Shown here: positions 8,828 through 17,633 of the stretch, one piece after another | Numbering within the stretch: position 1 is the first letter of the stretch | Layout of the letters: the number at the start of each line of letters is the position of its first letter | DNA from: Actinocrispum wychmicini | GTDB lineage: Bacteria; Actinomycetota; Actinomycetes; Mycobacteriales; Pseudonocardiaceae | NCBI RefSeq assembly: GCF_004345645.1 | Contig: NZ_SLWS01000016.1 | Coordinates: 1-64,000 of the forward strand | Reading direction: 5' to 3' | DNA: 64,000 nucleotides | The notes under the pieces: model-generated | The model's database searches: none | Seen by the model: only the letters and a program-made list of their open reading frames with translations | What the model was told of the DNA's origin: nothing | Program-made: the position numbers and the translations under genes

Positions 8828-9861
8828 CGTCGCCGCCACAACCGGACGACCGCGAAGACCATCACCGTGCCCGACAGCACGTTCACGATGTCCAACGGGA
8901 TGTCGCTGAACAGTTGGGCGGTCGTCCCCGCCGAGGCCAGCGCGCCGAACAAGACGGCCCCGATCACGACGCCCACCGCGCTGTTGCGCCCCAGCAGCGC
9001 GACCGCGATGCCCGTGAACCCGTACCCTGGAGAGAATCCGTCGACATACCGGTGCACGACACCGAGCGCGTGCGCCGCGCCGCCCAGCCCGGCGATCGCC
9101 CCCGAGATCACCATGGCGACGACAATTACCTTGCCGACCCGGATCCCCTGGGCGGCGGCGAACCGCTGGTTCAGCCCGGTCTGCCTGAGTTCGTAGCCGA
9201 GCACGGAATGCCGGATCCACACGGCGTACGTGACGGCCAATCCGAGTCCGATGAGGACACCGGACGTGAGGTTGTCCGGCGGCAGCAGATCAGGCAGCCA
9301 CGCACTCCGGGCGATGAGCGGGGTGGCGGCGTTCGCGACCCCCCTGGCCTGCAGGAAGGACGTCACCAGCCACCCGGTGACCCCGGTGACCACGAAGTTG
9401 ACCATCAACGTGGTGACCACCTCGTCAACACCCCACCTGGCCCTGAGCCAGCCAGGGCCGACACTCACCAGCACACCCGCCGCCGCGCCGGCCAGCATCG
9501 CGACGGGAACGACGAGCGGCCCGGACACGTGCACGGCAACGGTCGCGGTGACCAGGCCGCTGAGCAGAAAGCCCCCTTCGACGCCGACGTTGAACACGCC
9601 GGCCCGGAACGCGATCGCGGTGGCGAGCCCGGTGAACAGCAGGGGAGTGGCCGAGCTGAGCGTGGCGGCGATCCGATCGGTGCCACCGAACGCCTCCCGC
9701 ACCAGGAGTTGGTAGAAGTCAAGCGGGTCATGGCCGGTGGCCAGCAGCACAACAGCGCCGATCACCAAAGCGACGAGGAACGGAAGGACAGGTCGCAGAA
9801 CCGCGCCGACCGGCAGCGCGCGCCGGGCAGGCTCGACCGCGGAATCCGGTGAGGTGTTCAT
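8824..9861 (-). CDS. ABC transporter permease (nucleoside/BMP type)
   Basis: A 345-aa permease paired with the next gene. The matching signature is TGLATAIAFRAGVFNVGVEGGFLLSG, and the coupling region is VDEVVTTLMVNFVVTGVTGW. A cytoplasmic N-tail of about 25 residues precedes the first helix (LPFLVALVIGAVVLLATG). The ATG at 9861 overlaps the stop of the 85-codon ORF upstream (ATGA). The usual operon order in this family is BMP, ATPase, permease, permease, as here except for that intervening ORF. Confidence 0.92.
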   Translation of the reverse strand: MNTSPDSAVEPARRALPVGAVLRPVLPFLVALVIGAVVLLATGHDPLDFYQLLVREAFGGTDRIAATLSSATPLLFTGLATAIAFRAGVFNVGVEGGFLLSGLVTATVAVHVSGPLVVPVAMLAGAAAGVLVSVGPGWLRARWGVDEVVTTLMVNFVVTGVTGWLVTSFLQARGVANAATPLIARSAWLPDLLPPDNLTSGVLIGLGLAVTYAVWIRHSVLGYELRQTGLNQRFAAAQGIRVGKVIVVAMVISGAIAGLGGAAHALGVVHRYVDGFSPGYGFTGIAVALLGRNSAVGVVIGAVLFGALASAGTTAQLFSDIPLDIVNVLSGTVMVFAVVRLWRRR

Positions 9862-10115
9862 AGTCGCGCCCCGGTGCGCCGTTGGCGGGTACCGAGCGGC
9901 AGCGGATCGTTGAGTCCTGTGGGGGTTCCCGGTCGCGCGCCGGGGTGGCGTTGGTGTGTTCGCGGTCCTGCCATGGTGCGGCGTTGGGGTGTGCCGTTTT
10001 TGTCGGTGCCTTGCCCTAGTGTTGTTTTTAGGGGTTCCCCCTGCGCGGGGACGCCCGTCGCGGCGTGCGTGAAGTCGCGGCTGCGGCACGGGTTGGGGTC
10101 GGGGCTGGGCGTCAT
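9858..10115 (-). CDS. Small ORF of 85 codons between ATPase and permease genes
   Basis: This frame fills the whole gap between the ATPase and permease genes. Its ATG at 10115 overlaps the ATPase stop (ATGA) and its TGA overlaps the permease ATG (ATGA), the same coupling used elsewhere in the operon. The product (begins MTPSPDPNPCRSRDFTHAA; ends TRQRRTGARL) is basic, low in hydrophobic residues and has no known domain. The middle of the frame (about 9930-10040) is A/C-rich on the coding strand with A-ending codons, unlike the flanking genes. It may be a real small protein, or an inserted repeat that stays in frame to keep coupling. I lean to the second. Confidence 0.35.
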   Translation of the reverse strand: MTPSPDPNPCRSRDFTHAATGVPAQGEPLKTTLGQGTDKNGTPQRRTMAGPRTHQRHPGARPGTPTGLNDPLPLGTRQRRTGARL

Positions 10116-11572
10116 GGTTGTCTTCCCAGCATCAGGTTTCCCACGGCGGTGCGGTTTTCCGGGCCGCCTGGGACTTCGCCGGCCACTTCGCCCTGGTGCA
10201 GCACCACGACCCGGTCACTGAGCGTCAGCAGCTCGTCCAGCTGCTCGGACACCAGCAGGACGCCGGACCCGTTGTCGCGCAGCTCCTTCAGTCGCGCGTG
10301 GATGTACGCCTCGCCGAGGACGTCGACACCGCGGGTCGGGCCGGCCGCGACCAGCAGGGTCGGGCCGCGGTCCAGTTCGCGGCCGATGACCAGGCGTTGC
10401 TGGTTGCCGCCGGACAGTGTCCTGGCCGGCGCCGACGTCCGTCCATATCGGACCGAGTAGCCGTCGAGCACCCGTTGGACGTGCGCACGGACCCGGCCTG
10501 GGGCCAGCCAACCGAAGCGGCCCAACGTCCGGTGGGTGCCCGCGATGGTGTTGTCCGCCAGTGACGCGTCCAACGACAGGCCTTCGGTCCGCCGCTCGCC
10601 CGACACGTAGCCAAGGCCCGCGGAGCGCCGCCGGTCCACCGGCAAGCCGGTGATGTCCTTGCCGGACAACGTGATCCGGCCCGTGCACGGCCGCAGGCCG
10701 ACTATCCGTTCGACCAGTTCGTCCTGGCCGTTACCGGCCACGGCCGCGATCCCGACGATCTCACCGGCGTGCACCCGCAGCGAAATGACGTCCGCGACCT
10801 CCAACACAGGCGGACCGACGTCGGCGGACGGCGAGTACCCCTCGGCCTCCAGCGGGGCGCCGACCACAAGCGACACCAGCTCCGGCCGGGTCACCGAATC
10901 GGCCGGCACGGTTGTGATCACCTTGCCCTGGCGCAGAACCGTGATGGTGTCCGCGACCGACAGCACCTCGTCCAGCTTGTGGCTGATGAAGATCACGGTC
11001 CGGCCGGCGTCCCGGAGTCCACGCAGCAACCGGAGCAGTTCGGTCACCTGGGCCGGGGCCAGCGCGGCCGTCGGCTCGTCCAGGATCAGCACGTCCGCGC
11101 CCCGCCGCAGCGCGCGCAGGATCTCCACCTGTTGACGCACGCTGACCGACACCGACCCGGCCGGCGAGTCCCACGGCAGCGAGATGCCGAACCCGGCGGC
11201 CAGGTCGACGGCTGAGGCGCGCGCCGCGGACCACGAGATCCGCGGCCCGGACCGGGGTTCGGCCCCCAGCACCAGATTCTCCAGCAACGTCAGCGAGTCG
11301 ATCATCGCCAGCTCCTGGCGGACCAGGCCGATTCCGCGCCGGATGCCGTCCGCCGGCCCGCGCAGCCGGACCGGGTGGTCGTCGATCACGACCGTGCCCG
11401 AGTCCGGCTGGTCGAGGCCGTAGAGGATCCGCATCAACGTGGTCTTGCCGGCGCCGTTCTCGCCGACGACCGCGTGCACTGTGCCCGCCTCGACCGTCAG
11501 GTCCACGTGCGCGTTCGCCCGCACCGAACCGAATGCACGCGACACATCCCGCGCGCCAAGGCGGACCGGCAT
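10112..11572 (-). CDS. ABC transporter ATP-binding protein, two nucleotide-binding domains
   Basis: A 486-aa fused ATPase of the sugar/nucleoside type (RbsA-, YufO-like). The N-terminal domain is complete: Walker A GENGAGKTTLM, signature region SVSVRQQVEILRAL, Walker B VLILDEPTAAL, switch His in FISHK. The C-terminal domain is degenerate: Walker A is VAGNGQDEL without GKT, though LSGGNQQR remains and Walker B reads LLVAAGPTRGVD. Such asymmetry is usual in this family. The ATG at 11572 shares one base with the BMP stop. It powers the two permeases downstream. Confidence 0.93.
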   Translation of the reverse strand: MPVRLGARDVSRAFGSVRANAHVDLTVEAGTVHAVVGENGAGKTTLMRILYGLDQPDSGTVVIDDHPVRLRGPADGIRRGIGLVRQELAMIDSLTLLENLVLGAEPRSGPRISWSAARASAVDLAAGFGISLPWDSPAGSVSVSVRQQVEILRALRRGADVLILDEPTAALAPAQVTELLRLLRGLRDAGRTVIFISHKLDEVLSVADTITVLRQGKVITTVPADSVTRPELVSLVVGAPLEAEGYSPSADVGPPVLEVADVISLRVHAGEIVGIAAVAGNGQDELVERIVGLRPCTGRITLSGKDITGLPVDRRRSAGLGYVSGERRTEGLSLDASLADNTIAGTHRTLGRFGWLAPGRVRAHVQRVLDGYSVRYGRTSAPARTLSGGNQQRLVIGRELDRGPTLLVAAGPTRGVDVLGEAYIHARLKELRDNGSGVLLVSEQLDELLTLSDRVVVLHQGEVAGEVPGGPENRTAVGNLMLGRQP

Positions 11573-12642
11573 CAGCCCTGGAGCCAGGCGGGGTAGCCCT
11601 GGTCGATCACGTTCCACACCTTCAGTTCACCGGACATGATCTTCTTCTTCAAGTCGGCGACCTTGTCCTGCACCGGCTGTGGGATGTCCTGCTTGGTGTA
11701 CTGGAAGTCGGTCAGGCCCACCCCGTCCTCGGCCAGGCCGAGGCCGATGGTCTGGCCGCCGGGGAACTTCCCGTCCGCGTACAGGTCGACGACCTTCTGC
11801 ACGGCCAGGTCGGTCCGCTTGAGGACGCTGGTCAGCACGTACCCGGGGGCGAGCTTGTCCTGGTTGTCGTCGACGCCGATGGCGTAGCGCTTGTTCTTCT
11901 GCGCCGACTGGATCACACCCGCGCCGGTGCCGCCCGCGACCGCGTAGACGATGTCCGCGCCCTGCTGGAACATGGTGTCGGCCAGCTGCGCGCCCTTGGT
12001 CGGGTCGCCGAAGCTGTTGCTGTACGCGGTGAGCACCTGCACGTCCTTGTCGACCGCGTGCGCGCCTTCGATGTAGCCGGACAGGAACTTGTCGATGCCG
12101 ACCGACTTGGTGCCGCCGATCACGCCGATCTTCTTGTCCGGGTTGATCTTCGGGTTGCCGGTCTGGGTGGTCATCATCGCGGCGAGCGCGCCGGCCAGAT
12201 ATGAGCTGTCCTGCTCGGAGAACAGTACCGAGGCGATGTTGTCGCCCTTTATTTTGTTGTTCAGAAAGACCCATTTCACCTGCGGATAGGCCTGCGCGAC
12301 GGTGGGCAGGATCTCACCGTGGGAGAATTCCAGGTCGATCACCAGCCCAAATCCGGACGTACCCGCGCGGCGCAGCAGCTGCTCGCCCTGGGCGACCACG
12401 TCCTTGGACTCGATGTGCTGGCCGTCGAGGCCCTTTTCCTTGGTGGCGGCGGTGAATCCGGCGTTGGCCAAGTCGTTGTACGACTCGTCGCCCAGGCCGC
12501 CCTGGGCGATCACCAGTGCGACTTTCTTGCTCGGCGCCGCCGCCCCGGACGACGACGAGGAAGTCTGTTCGGACCCTCCGCCGCAGCCTGCGACAAGAGC
12601 GACAACGGACAGCAGGGTTAACGAGACCAAGCGGGTTCGCAT
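11572..12642 (-). CDS. BMP family lipoprotein, nucleoside-binding
   Basis: A 356-aa substrate-binding lipoprotein. The signal peptide ends with a lipobox (LVALVAGC, Cys about 20), followed by a Ser-rich linker. The BMP/PnrA fold is shown by KVALVIAQGGLGDESYNDLANAGF, VKWVFLNNK, SYLAGALAAMM, IGVIGG and YAIGVDDNQD. PnrA/BMP proteins bind purine or other nucleosides, which agrees with the enzymes at the end of the operon. It is the first gene of the operon, 105 bp after fabF. Confidence 0.92.
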   Translation of the reverse strand: MRTRLVSLTLLSVVALVAGCGGGSEQTSSSSSGAAAPSKKVALVIAQGGLGDESYNDLANAGFTAATKEKGLDGQHIESKDVVAQGEQLLRRAGTSGFGLVIDLEFSHGEILPTVAQAYPQVKWVFLNNKIKGDNIASVLFSEQDSSYLAGALAAMMTTQTGNPKINPDKKIGVIGGTKSVGIDKFLSGYIEGAHAVDKDVQVLTAYSNSFGDPTKGAQLADTMFQQGADIVYAVAGGTGAGVIQSAQKNKRYAIGVDDNQDKLAPGYVLTSVLKRTDLAVQKVVDLYADGKFPGGQTIGLGLAEDGVGLTDFQYTKQDIPQPVQDKVADLKKKIMSGELKVWNVIDQGYPAWLQG

Positions 12643-12660
12643 AGCCGGGGAACTTACACC

Positions 12661-12726
12661 GGTTGTTCAGACGCCAATACGGCCCCTTGTTCGACAACCA
12701 CGAACAAGAGGCCGATTGTTCGAACA
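12661..12726. promoter_or_regulatory. Cluster of TGTTCG sites upstream of the nucleoside operon
   Basis: Upstream of the BMP gene lies a perfect 8-bp dyad CTTGTTCG / CGAACAAG (12686-12693 and 12701-12708), extended by GGCC/GGCC to 12681 and 12713, and a 10-bp palindrome TGTTCGAACA at 12717-12726. A further half site is at 12664. Repetition of one half site suggests an operator for a repressor of the nucleoside operon. The first hairpin could also act as a terminator for the fab operon, but no T-run follows it on the minus strand. Confidence 0.5.
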
Positions 12727-12747
12727 CCAGAGCGAATCGTGTCCCGG

Positions 12748-13977
12748 TCAGGCGGAGACGAAGGCGAGGGCGACGTTGTGCCCGCCGAAGCCGAACGAGT
12801 CGTTCACCGCGGCCTTCAGGTCGATCTTGCGCGGCTCCCCGGCGACCACGTCCTGGGCCACACCCGGGTCCAGGTTCTCCAGGTTCAACGTCGCCGGCAC
12901 CACGCTGTCCCGGATGGACAGCACGGTGATGATGGCCTCGATCGCGCCGGCCGCGCCGAGCGTGTGCCCGAACGCGCCCTTCGGCGCGGTCAGCACCGGG
13001 TGCTCACCGATGGCCTTGCGGATCGCGATGGTCTCCGTGACGTCACCGACCATTGTGGACGTCGCATGGCAGTTCACGTGCCCGACGTCGGCCGGGTCGA
13101 CGCCGCCGGTGCGCAGGGCCGTGGTGATCGCCCTGGCCTGGCCGGAGCCCTCCGGATCGGGCGCGGTGATGTGGTAGCCGTCCGAGCTGGTGCCCACCCC
13201 GGCGAGCCGGCCGTAGATCTTCGCGCCCCGCGCCTTCGCGTGGTCCTCCCGCTCCAGCACCATGATCCCGGCGCCTTCGCCGAGCACGAAGCCGTCGCGG
13301 TGCACGTCGAACGGACGGGACGCCCTGGTGGGCTCGTCGTTGCGGGTGCTCATGGTCCGGGCCTGGCAGAAGCCGGCCATGGTGATGCCGGCGATCGCGG
13401 ACTCCGCGCCGCCGGCCACGACCACGTCCGCCTCGCCGGACTTGAGCATCCGGTACGCCCACGCGATCGCTTCCGCGCCTGAGGCGCAGGCGGACACCGG
13501 GGCGTGCACCCCGGCGCGGGCCTTCAGTTCGATGCCCACGTGGGCGGCGGGCCCGTTGGGCATCAGCATCGGAACGGTCAGCGGCGACACCTTGCGCAGG
13601 CCGGGCCCCTCCAGCAGGTCGTCCTGGGCCAACAGCGTGTGCGCGCCGCCGATCCCGGTGCCGATGACCACCGCGAGCCGCTCGGGGTCCACGGCGCCGT
13701 CGGCCAGGCCCGCGTCCTGCCACGCCTCGCGCGAGGCCACGACGGCGACCTGCTCGCAGCGGTCCAGCCGGCGAGCCTCGACCCGGGGCAGGATGTCGGT
13801 GGGCTGGACCGCGAGCTGGGCGGCGATCCGGGTGGGCAGGTCGAAGTCCGTGACCCAGCCGGCGTCCAACGTGGCCACCCCGCTGCGCCCGGCCAGCATC
13901 GCGTCCCATGTGGATGGGACGTCGCCGCCGAGCGGTGTGGTCGCACCCAGTCCGGTGATGACGATGTCGTTGCTCAT
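12748..13977 (-). CDS. fabF: Beta-ketoacyl-ACP synthase II
   Basis: A 409-aa condensing enzyme of type II fatty acid synthesis, joining malonyl-ACP to a growing acyl-ACP. The Cys-His-His triad is in VSACASGAEA, NCHATST and KGAFGHTLGAAG; the N-terminus DIVITGLGATTPLG and C-terminus NDSFGFGGHNVALAF are standard. It is the last gene of the fab operon. In mycobacteria the gene at this place is kasA. Confidence 0.95.
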   Translation of the reverse strand: MSNDIVITGLGATTPLGGDVPSTWDAMLAGRSGVATLDAGWVTDFDLPTRIAAQLAVQPTDILPRVEARRLDRCEQVAVVASREAWQDAGLADGAVDPERLAVVIGTGIGGAHTLLAQDDLLEGPGLRKVSPLTVPMLMPNGPAAHVGIELKARAGVHAPVSACASGAEAIAWAYRMLKSGEADVVVAGGAESAIAGITMAGFCQARTMSTRNDEPTRASRPFDVHRDGFVLGEGAGIMVLEREDHAKARGAKIYGRLAGVGTSSDGYHITAPDPEGSGQARAITTALRTGGVDPADVGHVNCHATSTMVGDVTETIAIRKAIGEHPVLTAPKGAFGHTLGAAGAIEAIITVLSIRDSVVPATLNLENLDPGVAQDVVAGEPRKIDLKAAVNDSFGFGGHNVALAFVSA

Positions 13978-14056
13978 TACCTCTCCGCCCTTGAAATCCC
14001 AGTCCCGCCGCCGGTTCCGTCGGGGTCAGTCCGACGGAACGCGCCGCCGGCTCGTG

Positions 14057-14299
14057 TCACACCTTGTTCTTGGTGATGTAGTCGACCGCGTCACCGACCG
14101 TCTTGAGGTTCGCCAGCTCGTCGTCCGGGATCTTCACCCCGAACTTGTCCTCGGCCTGCACGGCGATCTCCACCATGGACAGCGAGTCGATGTCCAGGTC
14201 GTCCACGAAGGACTTGTCGACGGTGACGTCATCCTTGGCCACCCCGGCGACCTCTTCCACGATGTCGGCCAGACCGTCCAGGATTTCCTCGTTCGCCAT
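14057..14299 (-). CDS. acpP: Acyl carrier protein
   Basis: An 80-aa acidic carrier protein. The phosphopantetheine attachment site is Ser39 in LDIDSLSMVEI. The start at 14299 (MANEEILDGL) follows a purine-rich AGAAAGGG ribosome-binding site; a longer frame to 14341 is not needed. It lies between fabH and fabF, as in Streptomyces. Confidence 0.95.
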   Translation of the reverse strand: MANEEILDGLADIVEEVAGVAKDDVTVDKSFVDDLDIDSLSMVEIAVQAEDKFGVKIPDDELANLKTVGDAVDYITKNKV

Positions 14300-14357
14300 C
14301 GAATTCCCTTTCTGCTTTGCGTTCGTTCCACCGCTGGGCACAGTGCCCGGCGGGAGT

Positions 14358-15335
14358 CTACGGGCTGATCACGACCTGCCCGGCGTAGGACAGGCCCGCG
14401 CCGAAGCCGACCATCAGCAGTACGTCACCGGTGTTCACCCGGCCGGCTTTCCGCATGTGGTCCAGCGCGATCGGGATGGAGGCGGACGAGGTGTTGCCGG
14501 TGTAGATGATGTCGTCGGCCACCTCCATCTTCTCCTTGGCACCGGCCGCGCGCAGCTTCTTGGCGATGGCCTCGACGATGCGCAGGTTGGCCTGGTGCGG
14601 AATCAGAGCGTCCACATCGGACGGTTGCAGCCCGGCCAGTTCGAGCGCGCGGATCGCGATCGGCGCGATCTGCGTTGTCGCCCAACGGAAGACCGTCTGG
14701 CCCTCCTGGTAGATGTACTTGTTGTCGCGGTTGTAGATCATGTCGACCAGGTCGCCGGCGCTGCCCCACGCGACCGGGCCGATACCCGGCTCGTCGGCCG
14801 GCCCCACCACCGCGGCGCCGGCGCCGTCGGCGAAGATGATCGCGTTCGCCCGGTCGGTCGGGTCCACCCAGTCGGTGAGCTTCTCCGCGCCGATCACCAG
14901 CACCCGCCCGGCCGAGCCGGACCGGATCAGGTCCGACGCGGTGGCCAGCGAGTAGCAGAAGCCGGCGCACGCGGCGTTGAGGTCGAACGCCCCGGCGGCC
15001 TTCACCCCGATCCGGTCGGCCACCTGGGCGGCCGCGTTCGGGATCGGCGAGGGCATGGTGCAGTTCGCGACGATCACGGTGTCCAGGTCGGTCGGCTGCA
15101 GCCCGGCGTCCGCGATCGCCCGCGACCCGGCCGCGACCGCCATGTCCACCAGGGACTCGTCCGGTCCGGCGAACCGGCGCTCGATGATGCCCACCCGGGT
15201 GCGGATCCACTCGTCACTGGTGTCCATCCGCTGCGACAGGTCGTCGTTGGTGACGATCCGCTCCGGCCGGAAGCTGCCGACGCCGACGATCCGGCTGCCG
15301 GCCGGGCCGGTGGCGATGTTGAGTGCCGCACTCAC
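14358..15335 (-). CDS. fabH: Beta-ketoacyl-ACP synthase III
   Basis: A 325-aa initiating condensing enzyme, joining an acyl-CoA primer to malonyl-ACP. The Cys-His-Asn triad is visible: Cys123 in FDLNAACAGFCYS, His in LIPHQANLRI, Asn in YTGNTSSASIPIAL. The GTG at 15335 overlaps the fabD stop (GTGA). Pseudonocardiaceae and Streptomyces FabH often prefer branched primers, but specificity cannot be read here. Confidence 0.95.
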   Translation of the reverse strand: MSAALNIATGPAGSRIVGVGSFRPERIVTNDDLSQRMDTSDEWIRTRVGIIERRFAGPDESLVDMAVAAGSRAIADAGLQPTDLDTVIVANCTMPSPIPNAAAQVADRIGVKAAGAFDLNAACAGFCYSLATASDLIRSGSAGRVLVIGAEKLTDWVDPTDRANAIIFADGAGAAVVGPADEPGIGPVAWGSAGDLVDMIYNRDNKYIYQEGQTVFRWATTQIAPIAIRALELAGLQPSDVDALIPHQANLRIVEAIAKKLRAAGAKEKMEVADDIIYTGNTSSASIPIALDHMRKAGRVNTGDVLLMVGFGAGLSYAGQVVISP

Positions 15336-16252
15336 TTGGCTTCCTCCACGAGCTCCGCGATCGCGGCCAGGTCGTCGGGGGTCTTCAGGCGGACCCGGGC
15401 GACTTCCGGCAGTTCTCGCTTGATCAGGCCGACCAGCGCGCCGGCGGGGGGCAGTTCCACGACCGCGGTCACGCCACGCCGGCCAAGGGTCGCCATGCAG
15501 GCGTCCCATCGGACCGGCCGGATGACCTGGTCGACGAGGCGGTGCAGCGTCTCCGCGCCGGTGGGGACGTCCTCGCCGTCCGCGTTGGACAGTAGCGTCC
15601 GGGTCGGGTCCGCGGTGACGACGGTCTTCGCGTGCTCCCGTAGCGCGTCCTGCGCGGGCGCCATGTACTTGGTGTGGAACGCGCCCGCCACTTTCAGTGC
15701 GCGGGATTTCACGCCTTCGGGCAGGTCGGTGACCAGCTTCTGCAACGCCGCGAGGTCACCGGCGGCGACGATCTGTCCGGCCCCGTTCTGGTTGGCCGGC
15801 TCCACCCCGTACTCGGCGAGCTTCGCGATCACGACGTCCCGGTCACCGCCCAGGACGGCGGTCATGCCCGTCGGGTGCAGGGCGCAAGCGGCGGCCATCT
15901 CCCGGCCCCGGACCGCGGCCAGACCGACCGCGTCGTCGGCGGTGAGCACGCCGGCGACCGCCGCGGCGGCCAGTTCGCCCACGGAGTGGCCGGCGACGAT
16001 CGTGTCCGCCGGCAGGGTGTACCGCTGCTCCAGCTCGGCCTGGGCCAGCAGCGCGGCCGCGACGACCAGCGGCTGGGTCACGGACGTGTCGACGATCTCC
16101 TCGGCCGTGGCCGTGGTGCCCAGCCGGCGCAGGTCCAGCCCGGCCCGGTCGGACCAGGCCGCGATGCGCTCCTCGGCGCCGTCGAGCTCAAGCCACGGGG
16201 ACAGCATGCCGGGTGTCTGGGAGCCCTGGCCGGGCGCGAGTATCGCGATCAC
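15332..16252 (-). CDS. fabD: Malonyl-CoA:ACP malonyltransferase
   Basis: A 306-aa acyltransferase loading malonate onto ACP. Motifs are LAPGQGSQTPGM at the N-terminus, the active-site GHSVGEL (Ser90) and GAFHT near residue 195. The GTG at 16252 puts the conserved start at residue 1; a GTG at 16267 would add five residues. Neither has a strong ribosome-binding site, so the start is uncertain by 15 nt. First gene of the fab operon. Confidence 0.94.
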   Translation of the reverse strand: MIAILAPGQGSQTPGMLSPWLELDGAEERIAAWSDRAGLDLRRLGTTATAEEIVDTSVTQPLVVAAALLAQAELEQRYTLPADTIVAGHSVGELAAAAVAGVLTADDAVGLAAVRGREMAAACALHPTGMTAVLGGDRDVVIAKLAEYGVEPANQNGAGQIVAAGDLAALQKLVTDLPEGVKSRALKVAGAFHTKYMAPAQDALREHAKTVVTADPTRTLLSNADGEDVPTGAETLHRLVDQVIRPVRWDACMATLGRRGVTAVVELPPAGALVGLIKRELPEVARVRLKTPDDLAAIAELVEEAK

Positions 16253-16260
16253 ACACCAAC

Positions 16261-16343
16261 TAGACACTCTGACGACCGATCATCGGGATGCCGTCAGTTA
16301 CCAAGTCCGCCCGGCAATTTTGTAGCGTGTCTACAACTGTCAA
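16261..16343. promoter_or_regulatory. fabD promoter region with dyads
   Basis: A perfect dyad TTGTAG-CGTGT-CTACAA lies at 16320-16336, and a TTGACA -35-like hexamer for fabD transcription is read on the minus strand at 16343-16338. TAGACAC at 16261-16267 is repeated inverted at 16327-16333. The gap between fabD and its PucR-type regulator is only 169 bp, so these are the natural places for the activator to bind. Confidence 0.45.
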
Positions 16344-16421
16344 CGGCCGATGGCGCGCTGATACGCGGAAACGTTGTCGACGTGAACGGGGGTCACTGTA
16401 ACGGGACGAGCGTTATCTGTG

Positions 16422-17633
16422 TCACCACAGACCCCGCGCGCGGGCCAACCTGCCCACCGTGAGAGCGATCCGGAGCACCAACGCGTCCCTGGCATCGTTG
16501 GCGTTGCGCCCGGTCAGATCGGCCACCCGCCGCAACCGGTACCTAACGGTGTTCGGATGCACGAACAGCTGCCGCGCGCACGTCTCCAGAACGCCCCCGA
16601 CCTCTAGATACGTGGTGACGGTCTCCAGCAGCGACCCGCCGGCGTCCTCCAGCGGCCGCGCGATCCGGTCGACCAGCTGCCACTCCGCCTCCGGGTCGCC
16701 CGCCAGCGCACGTTCCGGCAGCAGGTCCTGCGACCTGACCGGCCGCGGCGCGGCCGGCCACCCCACAACCGCGCGCAGCCCAGACAGCGCGTCGGCGGCG
16801 CTGCGGTGCGCCTCAGCGAGACTCGCCACGGTCGGCCCAGCCACCACCGGCCCGTTGCCGAACGCGGCGGTGATCCGGTCCAACACAGCTTTGCTGGACG
16901 CCCGACCGCGCGGCGCCTCACCGAGCAGATCATCGGTAGGCCCAGCGAGCACAATGACCAGCCGACTGCCTTGCACACTCAGCAACACCGCACGGCCGGC
17001 CCGCGCCGCCCGGCTGCGTACCTCGTAGACCACGGTCGGCGGATCGTCCGACGGCCGGTTGCCGACCAACACGGTCGCCTCCGACTCCGGATCCCACCCC
17101 AACGCCGCGGCCCGGGAAATCAGCGCCTCCTCGGCATCACCCCGCACGATCCCGTCCACCACAAGGGCTTCGAGCCTCGCGTCCCACGCACCCCTGGCCT
17201 CGGCCGCGGACGCGTACGACATGGCCGACGCGAACGCCACCTCCCGGCTGTACCTCAGGACCGCCTCGGACAGCACCGCCCGTTCGGTCGCGTCCGCCGC
17301 GAGATCCGGAACCTGCCTCTCGAAGACCTGCAAAGCGACCCGGACAAGCTCGACGGTCTGCCGCAGGCTGATCCACCTGGACAGGTCCCGCGGCGCTGCC
17401 CGGAACGCGTCGGTGGTGAGCCGCAAGGCCTCACTCTCGTCCTTGAGCCAAGCGGTGAACCCAGCCACCCCGGACTGAGCGATCAGCAGAACACTGGCCC
17501 GCTGGTCGGCCGGCATCCGGCTGAACCAGGGAAACTGACCATCCATGGCGGCCAAAGTGGCGGAGGCCAACTTGCCAGAAGCCCGCTCCAACTCAGCGAG
17601 CGTCCGCCCGGAAACGGCCCCTGCTCTCTTCAT
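16422..17633 (-). CDS. fasR: PucR family transcriptional regulator of fatty acid synthesis
   Basis: A 403-aa regulator. The C-terminal PucR HTH_30 domain is clear: TVTTYLEVGGVLETCARQLFVHPNTVRYRLRRVADLTGRN. The middle is a GGDEF-like/CdaR linker region and the N-terminus is helical. The ATG at 17633 is chosen over the frame to 17732, whose extra part is Cys/Gly-rich. Proteins of this family next to fabD are FasR (SCO2386) in Streptomyces, an activator of the fab operon, and MabR (Rv2242) in Mycobacterium. The same job is inferred from position and family. Confidence 0.88.
   Translation of the reverse strand: MKRAGAVSGRTLAELERASGKLASATLAAMDGQFPWFSRMPADQRASVLLIAQSGVAGFTAWLKDESEALRLTTDAFRAAPRDLSRWISLRQTVELVRVALQVFERQVPDLAADATERAVLSEAVLRYSREVAFASAMSYASAAEARGAWDARLEALVVDGIVRGDAEEALISRAAALGWDPESEATVLVGNRPSDDPPTVVYEVRSRAARAGRAVLLSVQGSRLVIVLAGPTDDLLGEAPRGRASSKAVLDRITAAFGNGPVVAGPTVASLAEAHRSAADALSGLRAVVGWPAAPRPVRSQDLLPERALAGDPEAEWQLVDRIARPLEDAGGSLLETVTTYLEVGGVLETCARQLFVHPNTVRYRLRRVADLTGRNANDARDALVLRIALTVGRLARARGLW

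Noticed and set aside
12686..12708. LexA/SOS box
   Set aside because: Half sites are in the order GTTCG...CGAAC, the opposite of the CGAAC-N4-GTTCG box.
14103..16325. A 740-codon frame on the plus strand
   Set aside because: Antisense to fabH, fabD and acpP; these are certain from catalytic motifs.
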